Source: Clytia hemisphaerica
Lineage: Eukaryota > Cnidaria > Hydrozoa > Leptothecata > Clytiidae
NCBI GenBank assembly: GCA_902728285.1
Contig: CACVBU010000957.1
Span: 1 to 64,000 of the forward strand
Reading direction: 5' to 3'
DNA length: 64,000 bases
A model generated the notes under the pieces. The model was not told where the DNA came from and did not search any database. It was given only the letters and a program-made list of their open reading frames with translations. Position 1 is the stretch's first letter. The number at the start of each line of letters is the position of its first letter. Of the stretch, positions 45,529-57,087 are shown piece by piece. Both the position numbers and the translations under genes were made by a program.

Positions 45529-46822
45529 TTAGTCGCCAGCTTTCTCTGTTGAAGTTGTTTCATTATCTACCTTGAGGGAAGCTAGTTTACAGTACAGGTT
45601 ACATTTGTGTTCTGCAAAAAATATCTATTAGCCATTTCATTCAAGTTGCCTTTAAAAAGTATCTTTTTTGATTAGCACCAACGAATTCATCCGAGGTTAG
45701 CTATTTCTGGGTCGTAAAGGATTAACCCACTTCCTTGAATATCAACTAGGATTAGTTTTTCATCGCTGTTTTCACGTGAGAAGTGAACCAAAGCCTCTGC
45801 TTTGTCATACAGTAATTTCCGGACTTTTTACCAATTTCTCCATTATTATTGACATATTTAACAAAATCCCCATAAACAAAACAAAGGGCTCTACGGTCAC
45901 AGGTTCTCCATCCAATACAGAATAGAAAGCATCATTGTACGAAAACCAATCCTCTCTGAAATTCCCAATAGATATGTTTTTGAAGTATCTATTGGCGATT
46001 ACTTTGGCGGCCATATGCATCTGGACTTGCTTCATTTGTATGCTGCAGGGACATTTCATAAATTCTTGCGACTTTTTCCCAAGAGCTTTTTTTAAACCTT
46101 TTCACCACAAAAAGGTTAGGTTTGCCATCTTCAATATCATAAGCCATGAAAGCTTCCCGGAAAGCCCCCTCCGAAAATTTTTTCGGTTTTGATTGACAGA
46201 GTTTTGTTTTCTTTTATCCAAATTCTTGAAGTAATGTCATAAAATTCAAGTAACAGTTCTTTTTTTTATTTCAGCTGTGGGCTTTTGTAGTCTCCCAGCC
46301 TCGATGACATCCCCAATAGAAACAGATTTAGGAAATGATTGAACAGGGGTTTGGTTTTGATTTTTAACAATTTTGCTTGATGTGCGTCTTGTTTTTGAGT
46401 AACACATACAGATGTTCTTGAAAGTGCAATTGATGACATATCCGTTTTAGTTGAGACTGGCATATTTATAGATTTTTCAGACGGTTGGATGAAACGTACA
46501 AGTATCACTTTTTTACCAACAACTGATCATCAGAATCACTACTTGGGCCCTTGTCACAAAAAAACACATCACAAGAGCCAGGTTTTTCACCGTTAAATTT
46601 TTAACAGGCAGATTTAACATTCTTCAAGCCTTTAAAGTCTACAAAATCCCTGGGTTTCTCGGGTTCATATTTCAAGAGCTTTCCTGTTTGAATAGGGTTC
46701 ATGCGGTGTACGATGAGTGCTGACAATTTTTGTGTTTTCTTTTGATTCTTTTTTTCATTTGGTCCCTTTCTTTTCTTTGCTACTTACTTGTGGTAGGCAG
46801 CCCATTTATCTTTATTTGACAT
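45529..46822 (-). pseudogene. Alpha-type protein kinase-like pseudogene
   Basis: From an ATG at 46822 the minus strand reads, in shifting frames: a lysine-rich start with donor GTAAGTAG; an NPIQTGKLLKYEPEKPRDFVDFKG block; a SVSIGDVIEAGRLQKPTAE block; FSEGAFREAFMAYD followed by FVVKRFKKSSW (nucleotide-binding loop and Lys of alpha-kinases); VQMHMAAK and DGEPVTVEPF; then AEALVHFSHE, LVDIQGSGLILYDPEIA, and a last exon with CNLYCKL (zinc-binding end of the fold) to a TAA at 45529. At least two in-frame stops and four frameshifts interrupt it, so it is a pseudogene. Alpha-kinases phosphorylate Ser/Thr; multicopy relatives occur in cnidarians. Confidence 0.68.
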
Positions 46823-47445
46823 TTTTACTAGTATTATTTCTATTTTCACTAAAATAAAGGAAAACAGATGAAACAAGCTGGAAGTTGAATGGACAAAGAA
46901 ATATCTAGTAAGAGTTACAGAAAATACTAACTGTACACATCATTTTAAAAAGAAAAATTCTTTTAAGAAGCATGAAGCTCAAAATGCCAAAAACTTAATA
47001 TTTTCCCCCCATTTTCTTTCACTTTTTGCTTTTCAAAACAGTAAAATGTATTTCTTATATTTACAATAAACTTTGAAAATACGTAGCTATATGATTAAGT
47101 AAAAACAGGTTCCAAAATATGTTTTCCAGACATGGAAAAAAGTTTTTTTAACTTATAAGAAAAAGAAACATCAAAGAAACATTTTAGGCTCAAATTGATT
47201 CTTAAGAAACATCGAGCCTGTTGATCAAAACGCGTTTCTTAAAGAAACATTTAATTTTTAAATTCCCAATATTGTCTAACAAATAAACAAGATGTTTTAC
47301 TGTCTCAAAACTGCATCACTTACATAAGCTACTTCAATCCTAGACTCTTGAAAGATTGAAAAGGAAAAAATTAAAATGTTGTGCAAATCGCCAATAAGTT
47401 CACGTCAAGTTCGCTGACTTGCCAAATTTAAACTTTTCTACATTT
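46823..47445. other. Non-coding gap
   Basis: AT-rich spacer with no gene. It contains several short AAGAAACAT repeats around 47155-47250. Confidence 0.4.
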
Positions 47446-48089
47446 TCACTGCTCACCAACTAAAGTTACAAGCCAACTGTCAACAAGATCTTTGCACAAG
47501 ATATCTTGAGGATGAGACACGAAACTAGAAAATTTAAGCCTTTCTTCTTCGGTGAGGTAGTCATCCTCTACTTCATCCAACTCAGCAAGAGCACCAGCTT
47601 CAACCAAAGCTTCATGTGTTATGTCAAAATGTTGATCTTCTGATTGGCCATATTTTTCAGGAAAATTGAAAGTATGGTTTTGAATTCCAGCAGGAAGCAC
47701 AACATTCTTTTGCTGTCTGATACGGTGTGAATTCCAACCTCTTACGAAAACATCACATTCCCTTTGAACAACAGGAATAAATATATACATACCAGGACTT
47801 TTCTGTCTAGCATATTCTCAGGATCATAATCATGATTTAAAAGAAAGATTCTCAATTGCTCTTTAAGAAATTTTCAATCCTTTCGTGCAGCTCCTTCCAC
47901 CAACGTTCTATTTTATTTGATGTTGAGGGTCCAACCAACACAGCATTCACAGGGTCTTCAAAATTTCCGAACCTGTCGATAAGATAGGCATGAATTGTTC
48001 CCATGGTTCCAGTTTCTGTACCTTTGTCAAGCGTTTGGTATCTAGGAATTCTCCCAGATTCCAAAAGAAAGTCATTGTAACATTTCCCA
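47446..48089 (-). pseudogene. Integrase-core protein pseudogene, 3' part
   Basis: The minus strand encodes the C-terminal half of a retroviral-integrase-like core protein of the kind found as multicopy host-type genes in invertebrates and fish. Visible are GKCYNDFLLESG, LDKGTETGTMG (second acidic residue), GPSTSNKIERWWKELHERIE (catalytic Glu), then MYIFIPVVQRECD, NSHRIRQQK and FP EKYGQ blocks. Two single-base losses (near 47870 and 47795) break the frame. The left LTR of the outer retrotransposon begins at 48090 and separates it from its 5' part at 57293-57840. Confidence 0.75.
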
Positions 48090-48274
48090 ACGCCAATATT
48101 ATCGTTTATAGTTTGCTCGCGGCTTATCCGCCATTATTGTTGTTATTACTTTTAGGCTTAGTCAGCATTTATTATACCAAAGCATTATTGTAATAATGGT
48201 AGACCTAGTTGCGAAACATATATTATATCTCGTGTTAGTAAACAAACACGCGCGTCTCCACTTCTTAATTATCG
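48090..48274 (+). repeat. 5' LTR of outer element (5'-truncated)
   Basis: Starts at ACGCCAATATTATCG and ends TTAATTATCG. It matches 57103-57287 with six differences. The missing left 15 bases are present in the 3' LTR. Confidence 0.85.
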
Positions 48275-48292
48275 TGGTGATAGATTCGAATC
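48275..48292 (+). promoter_or_regulatory. Primer-binding site of outer element
   Basis: TGGTGATAGATTCGAATC directly follows the LTR. Its complement ends in CCA and contains a T-loop-like TTCGAAT, as expected for the 3' end of a tRNA. Confidence 0.8.
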
Positions 48293-48353
48293 ATACTCAC
48301 ACCATCGTCTTCAAGACTCACTGTTTTTATGCAAACAAACATTCTACATCATC

Positions 48354-49022
48354 ATGGCGAACAACAGAGCTCCTAAACAGTGGAGCCTCACTCGCAATGT
48401 AACTATAACTTCGTTTGAAAGTTGGAGACAAAATCTGCTGTACACCTTATCTTCGGATGCTAGCTTCGCCACCTTTCTACTGCCTAATACAACATGGCTA
48501 AAGAAAATCAGAGCAGCTCCTCTACGTGGCTTCCAAGATGATGCAGAAGACGTCCCCAACCGTAGAACTGCTTCCCAGAAGGTAGCCCAACTAGATTTAT
48601 TATTGGGACAAATCGCAAATTTTTGGCCCATAATTTCGCGCAACACCATCGTCAAAAACAGCACCTCAGTCGAATCAATCTGGCAAACCATCCGCGCCCA
48701 CTGTGGTTTTCAGTCTACCGGTGCACACTTTATCGACTTAACCAACATCCAGTTAAAACCTGATGAAAGACCAGAGGACCTTTTTCAACGCTTAATGGCC
48801 TTTGTTGAAGACAGTCTTTTGACGGAGAATAGTGGATTAACCCACCATGGCGAAGCCATTAGAGAAGAAGAGGAATTAACACCAACCCTTGAGAACTTTA
48901 TTGTTTTACAGTGGCTCCATTTGCTACACAAGGACTTACCTGCTCTCGTCAAACAGAGATATGGTACAGAATTATGCTCTCGAACATTAGCTTCCATAAA
49001 ACCTGAAATATCGCAAGCAATG
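48354..49022 (+). pseudogene. gag of outer element, 5' part
   Basis: From an ATG, the frame encodes about 222 residues of a helical gag-type protein ([10 protein letters not shown]-like helix, [17 protein letters not shown] block). It is interrupted after codon ATG at 49020-49022 by the inner element. The frame resumes at 52968 in the same phase, with DSLLESIQSNDEAK, and ends at a stop at 53198. Confidence 0.8.
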
Positions 49023-49148
49023 TAAACAATTGTGTCCTTCTTATACTTTTGTTTCTTATTTAGTAAAAGAATGTGGAATGTCTAAACGATAAGAATAAAG
49101 AAAAAGCTATATACAGGTTAAACAATATGGTGAAGCCATAGTCCTACA
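49023..49148 (-). repeat. 3' LTR of inner element
   Basis: 126 bp, identical to 52837-52962. The adjoining 49149-49159, read on the minus strand, is the polypurine tract CTGGGGGGAGA. Confidence 0.9.
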
Positions 49149-49524
49149 TCTCCCCCCAGATCGTTACGTAACAACGTGAGGAGCGATCTAAAGTCCGAAA
49201 ATAATACTGCTCGATGGAGGTTCAACTGCCCATTCGAGATAGTGTTCATGGTCATTTTCCTCACATAATAAAAGAGGGATTGTGACCTCATCAAAGTAGC
49301 AACGAGTTTCCCTCGATACAATGTCTTTCAAATAAAGTTTCTGTCAACATCCAAGAACTCTGTTCAAAACATAGCACCAACGAAGTATAAACAGTCTCTA
49401 TAAACAGTCTCTAAAAGTCTCTTTAAACAGTCTCTATAATGTTCATATGAAGTGAACCTTTAGTAGTGTTCATGGGTTCTGTTCAGTATATCCTCCTGTT
49501 GATGGATCGTAAAAGAGACGTGGT

Positions 49525-52500
49525 TTACGAATACGAGTTGATTGACGGGCTGGAGGAACCGAAGTCATTTTCAATTCTGGTTGCTTTCATACGACTTTGC
49601 TCTGTCCAACCTGATAGTCGATCGGCTGCTACGAAGTAGTACCATCTACAGAAGAGGAAGTAATCACATGCGATACCTTCAAACGGCGTAGTGGGGATCC
49701 ATGGTTCTAAGGGAGGTGGTCGGGGTTGAGATGGAGCTATCTTGTTGCATGGGCCACATCTCTCCCTCGTCTCGTTGGATTGCTCGAATGTTGGCAACTT
49801 CTGAAATGTAGAGGGCTGCAGTTCAGTGTCGATGTCGTCCTCGTCATCAAGCAAGTCATCGTCATCTTCTGGGTTGTTGACAGGGCTTCGTGATGTTGCG
49901 TTTGCGAAGTGATTAGATTTTCCTGGTAGATGTTTAATGATGAATCTCCAGGGAAGAGTGCGCTGCTTAAGTTTGAAGAGTCTTGTTTTGGAAATCTCGT
50001 CGAGGGTGCGATCACCAAGAACTTTGGTCAATGGTTCATGGTCGGTAACAACGATTAAACGATCACAACCAAGTGTGAAGAATTTGGTTTGTTTCAGGGA
50101 GTAAGCTATTGCTAATGCTTCTCCTTCCACGGGGGCATAACGTGTTTCGCAGCAGTCCGGTGTGATGGAGGTACAGTTGCAGTGCTTTTGGCATAGATAG
50201 AAACCGATTCCTATCTTGGACCAATCAGGACGAAGACAAGTGAGTTTCTCCATATCAAAGATTTCCACTCCTCTCTTGATAGCGTCGATGATGAGATTCT
50301 TTGAAGATTGAAAGGCGGATTCAAGTTCATCAGACCAAGCAAACTTTGATTTGGGACTTAGAAGGTGCTTGAACGGAGCCATGATCTCTATCAGTTGGGC
50401 ATAATGACCGACTTGGTTGACCAGCCCAAACCACGATCTAACATCACTCAGTTTGGTGGGAGTAGGGAAGTCGCGAATGGCCCTGAGGAACTTCTCAAGC
50501 GGTCTGATTTCTCTTTCTGTTACATGAAAACAGGCGAATTGGACTTCTCGGCCTGCAAATTGGAACTTGGATTCATTCAGGACGATACCGTTCTTGCCAA
50601 GAAGGTCGAGAAAGTCAATGACACGCCACCAATGATCAGAGAGTTCATTGTCCCACATGGCTGTATCATCAACACACTTTGTTTTCCGTGGAACATCTTT
50701 GATGATCTCGTCAAATCGTCTTGCATATCCATCGCCGCTTGCTAGGAATCCTTGAGGTGCCGTACGATATCTGAATCTTCCCCAGGGGGTGAGGAATGTT
50801 GTGAGGTGGCGGTCATCAGGGTGGATCGGGACGGAATGATAACCATTCCACGCGTCAGTAACCGTCTTCCATGTCATCGGTGGGATGGATTTGGCTTGCT
50901 GGAAGGGTGGTTGGACATGGTGGGTTTCACGAAGGCAGTGCTTGTTGAGTGGAGAGAGGTCAACCGTTCTTCTGGGTTTACCTTCTGGCTTCCTAACGAT
51001 GACCATGCGGTGGCACCATTCTGAAGTTTCACCCATCGGCACTTCTTCCAACACACCAAGGGCGACATCATCTCTAATTTGTTGTTCAACTTCAGCTTGC
51101 CAATGCAGCGGCACTGGGATGGGTTTATGGATTGCTGTTGGGGTTGCATTTGGATTGACATGCAACCTGATTTCAGGACCAGACATCCCTGGGAGTTGCT
51201 GATGTGGGCATTTGTTAAATGTGGATGCAGCATAACGATTGATCAGCCACTCTCTCATCTTGCTGTTGTTTTCTGGAGTAGCCTCGAAGGGTAGTTTGTC
51301 AGGACGACCCGGTGGTAGAGTGCGTGTTGGGCAACCACATGGACTCTTTGTGTGTTCGATGATTGATATGTCAGCGGATCCAATCTTTGGGAAGCCTTCT
51401 GGGATGATACCAAGTTTGACGCAGGCGTGTCGAGATAGGTAGAAGCTTCCTGCATCAGAGCTGATGTATGCCATGACAGGGGCGGTGTACGAGTTACCCT
51501 TGCTGTCTTGACCGGTGAGGCGTATGAAGATTGCGTTGGTGATGTTGATCTCCTCCCTGCTTGCTGTAGAGAGTGTTCGTTTTACAGGGAAGAGGTCGTG
51601 ATCTGTAAAGCCACTCCTGTAGAATTCCTGTTGACTCCACAAACATGATTGGGCTCCAGTGTCTGTAACTACTGTTATGTGCGTTGGAGTTATCTTTGGG
51701 CATGTAACCCCAAATTTGTTGTAGTCGTCCCTGTTAACGGTAAGCTGAAGCCTAAGGGTAGGATGTGTCATGGAGGAGGCTTGTTTCCATCCATCAGTTG
51801 TAAAGATGTGGTGGTCGAGTGATATTGTTCCGTCTTGAGGCTTGTCGTTAGAGGTAACCGACAGGGAGGCACTTGCGATTGTGATGACACCGGTTTCGTT
51901 GGTCGATCCCTTCTTACGATCTGAAGATGTTGCTGTTGATCCTTGTTGATTTTTACGGGTATTGGCTTGTTTCCAGCATGGTAAGCAAAGAGAAACTTCA
52001 ATCATTTTACGTTGGCGTTTGTTCCAAGTAAATCTATCAATTTCGGTGTTACAGTTCTTACACTTTCTCTTGCTTGATTTATTACTTTGTGTAATGCTGG
52101 CTTGTTGCATTTGTTTATTGAGGGCATCACGAGGCATCTCTTTTGATTCAATAAATGTCACAGTGTCTTTCACTGATTTAGTATCTAGATCGGACCATCC
52201 AAGAACATCCTTTCTAATATCATCGTCAGAAAGTCCAGAAATCAAAACATCTTTAACTATTTCGTCCGTGAAATCAACTTGTGCATCACATTCAGCACTG
52301 GAACAGTTCATTAGATATGCACAAGTTACTGCCTTTCCATTGATTCTGGCATAAAATGAGCGGACATTTTCACCATGGTCCTGCTTGATTGAAAGTAAAT
52401 CAGATCTGCGGACGCTGATGGCAACAGGGGTGACAGCGAGGCGCTTGATGGCTGCAAGCAGTTTGTTTTCAGTTCCACGGGTTGCATCTGGATTGCTGCG

Positions 52501-52815
52501 CAGAATGTTGTCACCGAGGTCTCCATCACAACATTGGAAGAGTTGCTGTACAGTCTCTCCAACAGTCAGTCTTGTACCTCTTTTAAACATATTCCATCTC
52601 GCAAGGAAGGCATTCCAGTTCTCCTCGGTGGATCCTTGAGTGACAGTAGGGCGATCAATTTTCGGGGCCTTCTGTCTTGTGTCTGCTGGGGCAGCTGCAT
52701 TACCAGTATTGACATGGGTGTTGTTGTGGATCGTCAGAAGTGCGGCAGCAACAACAGCATCTACATCGTCTGTGACGAAGGTACAGTCAGGATACGGGCA
52801 TCCAATAGTTGGCAT
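49525..52815 (-). CDS. gag-pol polyprotein of inner element, integrase truncated
   Basis: One open frame of 1,096 codons. N-terminal gag starts with a C2H2-like motif (GCPYPDC...H...H) and a helical core; a C-x2-C...C-x2-C cluster (CKNCNTE...CLPCW) follows. Protease: VVTDTGAQSCLW. Reverse transcriptase: RRTVDLSPLN, TAPQGFLASGDGY and a CVDDTAMW box, where the usual first residue of YxDD is Cys. RNase H: RPDWSKIGIGFYL, an E in GEALAIAY, and VVTDHEPL. Integrase: only the start of the core (IACDYFLF) is present, then the frame ends. Sequence matching a gag-pol C-terminal tail (QSTRIRKPR, FYDPSTGGY) continues in another frame to about 49460, so an internal deletion removed the second and third catalytic residues. 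Confidence 0.88.
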   Translation of the reverse strand: MPTIGCPYPDCTFVTDDVDAVVAAALLTIHNNTHVNTGNAAAPADTRQKAPKIDRPTVTQGSTEENWNAFLARWNMFKRGTRLTVGETVQQLFQCCDGDLGDNILRSNPDATRGTENKLLAAIKRLAVTPVAISVRRSDLLSIKQDHGENVRSFYARINGKAVTCAYLMNCSSAECDAQVDFTDEIVKDVLISGLSDDDIRKDVLGWSDLDTKSVKDTVTFIESKEMPRDALNKQMQQASITQSNKSSKRKCKNCNTEIDRFTWNKRQRKMIEVSLCLPCWKQANTRKNQQGSTATSSDRKKGSTNETGVITIASASLSVTSNDKPQDGTISLDHHIFTTDGWKQASSMTHPTLRLQLTVNRDDYNKFGVTCPKITPTHITVVTDTGAQSCLWSQQEFYRSGFTDHDLFPVKRTLSTASREEINITNAIFIRLTGQDSKGNSYTAPVMAYISSDAGSFYLSRHACVKLGIIPEGFPKIGSADISIIEHTKSPCGCPTRTLPPGRPDKLPFEATPENNSKMREWLINRYAASTFNKCPHQQLPGMSGPEIRLHVNPNATPTAIHKPIPVPLHWQAEVEQQIRDDVALGVLEEVPMGETSEWCHRMVIVRKPEGKPRRTVDLSPLNKHCLRETHHVQPPFQQAKSIPPMTWKTVTDAWNGYHSVPIHPDDRHLTTFLTPWGRFRYRTAPQGFLASGDGYARRFDEIIKDVPRKTKCVDDTAMWDNELSDHWWRVIDFLDLLGKNGIVLNESKFQFAGREVQFACFHVTEREIRPLEKFLRAIRDFPTPTKLSDVRSWFGLVNQVGHYAQLIEIMAPFKHLLSPKSKFAWSDELESAFQSSKNLIIDAIKRGVEIFDMEKLTCLRPDWSKIGIGFYLCQKHCNCTSITPDCCETRYAPVEGEALAIAYSLKQTKFFTLGCDRLIVVTDHEPLTKVLGDRTLDEISKTRLFKLKQRTLPWRFIIKHLPGKSNHFANATSRSPVNNPEDDDDLLDDEDDIDTELQPSTFQKLPTFEQSNETRERCGPCNKIAPSQPRPPPLEPWIPTTPFEGIACDYFLFCRWYYFVAADRLSGWTEQSRMKATRIENDFGSSSPSINSYS

Positions 52816-52836
52816 GACTTTGTAAGATATTCCACA

Positions 52837-52962
52837 TAAACAATTGTGTCCTTCTTATACTTTTGTTTCTTATTTAGTAAAAGAATGTGGAATGTCTAAA
52901 CGATAAGAATAAAGAAAAAGCTATATACAGGTTAAACAATATGGTGAAGCCATAGTCCTACA
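52837..52962 (-). repeat. 5' LTR of inner element
   Basis: Identical to 49023-49148. On the minus strand it is followed by TGTGGAATATC, with TGG as the probable start of the primer-binding site, just before the gag ATG at 52815. Confidence 0.9.
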
Positions 52963-52967
52963 CAATG

Positions 52968-53198
52968 GACTCCCTCCTCGAAAGTATACAGTCTAATGAC
53001 GAAGCCAAAGTCTTACGTTCAGCTTCATCGTTCCATCGCTCAAAACAACCCCCATCGTCAACACGCCGACCATCCTCCATCAAAGCATCATGCCCACTAT
53101 GTTCGTCGATGAACCGGCCATCCAACCACTTCCTTAGCAAATGTCAGTTCCTCCCCAGAGCGCTGTCCAAGCCGATGGTCAGTCCGAACTCTCAGTAA
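52968..53198 (+). pseudogene. gag of outer element, 3' part with zinc knuckle
   Basis: Continuation of the gag frame after the inner insertion. It contains a CPLC...SNHFLSKC motif (C-x2-C-x9-H-x4-C) typical of this gag type, then ends at a stop shortly after. The pol frame begins by a shift near 53145. Confidence 0.75.
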
Positions 53199-56100
53199 TT
53201 GGTGAAACTCGAATTAACTGGACATTCCGTAAGAAAACATGTTCTTTGGAAGCACTAGTTGTTAAAAACCTTGATGGAGATGTTATTGCATGTTTACCTT
53301 TTCTTAGTGAGCACGACATTACGCTCAGACCCTCAAAGAGACAAGTCAATTTTTGTGATGGGTCAGCCTACGTTTATAACAACCTACGTACCTTCAAACA
53401 CCCTGCTAATGTTAAAAGAACAAGCTCGTACATCCTCCGTGCCCCAGCCACCACAGTATGGCCCAACGAGTATTTAGAAATGACTGTACCCCCGGAATGG
53501 GATGAACAAGACATAGTCCTCGAGCCCCGCTCTGGCGATGGCAGCAACCGACACCTTTCATGGCCGCTCCCTATGATCACCCACCTGAAAGCTGGCAAGA
53601 TCCCTATACCCAACTCCACGGACCAACCCAAAGTGCTACGCAAGAACCAACAGTTTGCTCAGATCATCCCAGCATCAGATCCATCACCAACTGTTCCATC
53701 ATTTGAAGCAATCACACCTACACCTCCATTACACACCATCTTACTCGATGAAAGTAACCAACTCCCGCCCGACATCCGGTCTGCTTTAAAAGATCTTCAT
53801 CAAGAATTTTCATCCGTATTCGATCCCTCGTTTCCAGGATACAACGGAGCCAGTGGACCAATCAAAGCAATCGGCAATATGGGTCCAGTTGAACCTCCTC
53901 GACGTAAAGGGTAGGTTTCGCAGTATTCAAACGATAAACTTCACGAACTCCAAGCTAAATGTGACGAGTTAGAGAGACTCCAGGTCCTTCGTAAACCAGA
54001 GGATCTTGGTATAACTCCAGAGTATCTAAACCCTTCGTTTCTCGTGAAGAAACCTTCAGGTGGATTTCGTCTTGTTACTTCCTTTGGAGAAGTAGCCCAA
54101 TACTCCAAACCGCAACCCGGCCTAATGCCTGACGTTAATGCAACCCTCCAATCAATTGGCCAGTGGAAGTATATCATCCAAACCGACCTCACCCAAGCAT
54201 TCTACCAAATTCCGCTTGCAAGAAACTCTGTTAAATATTGTGGAATATCGACACCTTTTCGTGGCACCCGTGTCTACGCCAGATCTGCGATGGGCATGCC
54301 TGGATCGGAAACTGCATTAGAAGAGCTTATGTCCCGCGTCCTCGGTGAACTTATTGAGAACGGCTACGTAGCCAAAGTTGCCGACGATCTTTACTGTGGA
54401 TGGAATACACCTAGAGAACTTTTATCGAATTGGCGTAAAGTGTTGACAGCACTTGACACTAACAAACTAACGTTGTCCGCCCGCAAGACCGTTATTGCTC
54501 CCAAGTCCGCCACCATTCTCGGTTGGATATGGTCAGAAGGAACCTTGAAAGCCTCATCACATCGTATTTCTACTCTCTCCGCCTGTGCTCGCCCTGATAA
54601 AGTTAAAGGCTTACGATCCGATTTGGGTGCCTACAAGTTTCTATCACGTGTCATCCCAAATTGCTCGACCTACCTCGCACCGTTAGAATCATTAGTTGCT
54701 GGCAAAGCCTCCACCGACGTTCTTAACTGGACCGATGAGCTCCTTCAAGTTTTTCGTGATTCCCAGTTACATCTACACAACAACCGTTCAATCACCATCC
54801 CTCAACCAGATGACCAACTGTGGATTGTCACAGATGGCGCAGAAAAACTTCCCCGTATCGGTTCAACCCTGTACGTACAGCGTAACGGCTCCTTAAAGAT
54901 TGCTGGATATTTCAGTGCCAAGTTGAAGGAACGTCAGATCTCATAGATCCCATGCGAAATCGAAGCCTTAAGTATTGATGTGTCTCTACTCCACTTCAGT
55001 CCGTACATCATACAGTCCAAGCATCAAATCTCTGTACTAACCGACAGCCAACCCTGTGTTCAAGCACATCAGCGTCTACTTAGAGGAGACTTCGCCCACA
55101 GTAATCGCCTAACCACCTTTCTCTCTGCAGCCAGTCGTCTCAACGCCCAGCTCCAACACCTGGCTGGTAGCACAAATGTACCATCAGACTTCCAGTCGCG
55201 CAACGCAGCTGAATGCCTCGATACTTCTTGCCAGATCTGTTCCTTCGTTAACGAGTTACAATCCGCTTCGGTATTGAAAATAAACATTGATGACATCACA
55301 GCAGGAACCTCCAAAATGCCATTTGTCAATCGACCTGCATGGATTTCACTTCAAGCTGGTTGCCAAGACCTTCGACGTTGCCATGCCTACCTTAAACAGG
55401 GTACTCGTCCTTCAAAGAAACTGACTAACATTAAGGACACGAAACGCTATATTCAGAACTGTACAATCTCTCGAGATGGTTTGTTAGTTGTTCCACACAA
55501 AGAGGCATTTGCCCCCGTCAAAGAACGTATCGTTGTTCTACGAAAGGTCCTGCCTGGATTGCTTACCGCCCTTCACATCAAGTTAGTCCATCCCACGCAG
55601 TTTCAACTGAAGAAAATCTTCTCAAGGTATTTCTTCGCCCTCGATATTGACTCAGCTCTCCGTGCCACCTGTGAGAATTGCCATACCTGCTTCTCACTCA
55701 AGAAGATTGACCACAGCTCTCTGGAAGCTCCATCCACGACATCCGACCCTCCCCCAGCCATCGGATTATCCTTTGCCGGTGATGTTCTTCGACGTGAAAA
55801 ACAGTTCATACTTGTCCTGCGAGAGTCCGTCACATCATACACTCTTGCATGTATCATAGACAGTGAGGAACACATTAACTTACGTAATGGGTTGATTCAG
55901 CTTTGTGTTGGATTAATTCCTTTAGACGGTCCCTCTGCAACCATTCGTACTGACCCTGCTCCTGGCTTTCAAAAACTTGTCCAGGACACAGTTTTGGCTC
56001 AACATAGAATCATTATTGAGCTAGGCCGTGCGAAAAACATCAACAATAATCCAGTCGCGGAGAAGTCAATTCGAGAACTCGAAGACGAAATCCTCAAGCT

Positions 56101-56811
56101 TGACAGAGACCATTCCACCGTTACCAACTCCCAACTCGCCATAACAGTAGCCAATTTGAATTCACGGTTACGCTCACAAGGCTTATCATCTTGAGAAATG
56201 TGGACCCAACCCAACGTGATCAATTCACCTCCACTCCCCTACCACTCGACGACCAGAAGCTCATAGAAGAACAACCCCACCGCCGTTTAACCTACAACAT
56301 GCGCCACAATCAGATCAGTTGCAAGCCTTCCCATGACGATCTACCTATCCCTGAAGGCTCAATTGTCTGCATCAACACTGAACGGAACAAGACTCAATCT
56401 CGTCCACGCTACATCGTCTCATCCCAGGACGGCCCTTGGTACCGGGTAAAGAAGTTCATCGGCACCCAACTCAGGAATCATTCCTATAGAGCCCACCGTA
56501 ATCAACTGTCATACATACCCGTCCCAGACCCTCCTTCCTCCGGTCAACCCACCACACACAACGACGAGGAAGAAACCACCTACGAAACTGAATCGCCGCC
56601 TGACACCAACACTGCGATCAGTGCCCCACTGCAACCTCGCCCAACAGTGGAACCCCCATCAGTGCCGATTCCTCCTGCGGCTTTGACAGAACCTCCAACC
56701 TCTGTCAATGTTACCCCCAACGTTCAATCGCAAACGCCTGACGTTGATATATCATGCCCAAAGCGACAGACACGTCTCCCTGTCCGCTTTAGCGATTACG
56801 ATATGAGCTGA
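53141..56811 (+). pseudogene. pol of outer element (protease remnant, RT, RNase H, integrase), broken
   Basis: The first recognisable text is the second half of an aspartic protease (QADGQSELSVIGET, ACLPFLSEHDI); no D-T/S-G active site precedes it. RT follows ([40 protein letters not shown] box), then RNase H ([14 protein letters not shown]), an integrase zinc region (HIKLVHP...CENCHTC) and core with Asp in FAGDV, Asp in IRTDPAPGF and Glu in NPVAEKSIRELE. Breaks are stop codons at 53912, 54944 and 56192, and a 5-bp tandem duplication (CCCAA) near 56207 that shifts the frame into the C-terminal part ending at 56811. The copy is inactive. Confidence 0.85.
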
Positions 56812-57069
56812 ACTGTAACAGCCAGAAAGTTAATGTTTTCGTCGTTTGCAGAACACTATTCAGATTTATTGTTCCTGTCATTTATAGATCGCCCACGTCA
56901 CGCATCGTGGGATTTGATTTTGTTGTTACTCAAGCTGTGACAGCTTGGTGTATTATATTCTGTTTAATATCATGTAATCACGTGATCGCGTGTTTCTTAT
57001 TCCACTATTGTTTGGTTGTTTTTTGTTTATCGTTCACTACACGTTTAGTATCCTTGAGACTCGAACTCA

Positions 57070-57087
57070 AGAAGAGAGAGAGAGACA
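57070..57087 (+). promoter_or_regulatory. Polypurine tract of outer element
   Basis: AAGAAGAGAGAGAGAGACA lies directly before the TG that starts the 3' LTR. It would prime plus-strand synthesis. Confidence 0.75.

Larger units (their letters stand above)
49023..52962 (-). mobile_element. Inner gypsy-like LTR retrotransposon, 3,940 bp, identical LTRs
   Basis: LTRs 49023-49148 and 52837-52962 (126 bp) are identical by eye. The 5-bp target duplication CAATG flanks the element (49018-49022 and 52963-52967), and the host gag frame is intact when the element is ignored. On the minus strand the LTR starts TGTAGGAC and ends TTGTTTA. A purine tract CTGGGGGGAGA precedes the 3' LTR. It encodes a single long gag-pol frame with a shortened integrase. 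Confidence 0.92.

Noticed and set aside
48196-48402. Short plus-strand frames in the 5' LTR and leader
   Set aside because: They lie in LTR and primer-binding-site sequence and precede the gag start; no independent support.
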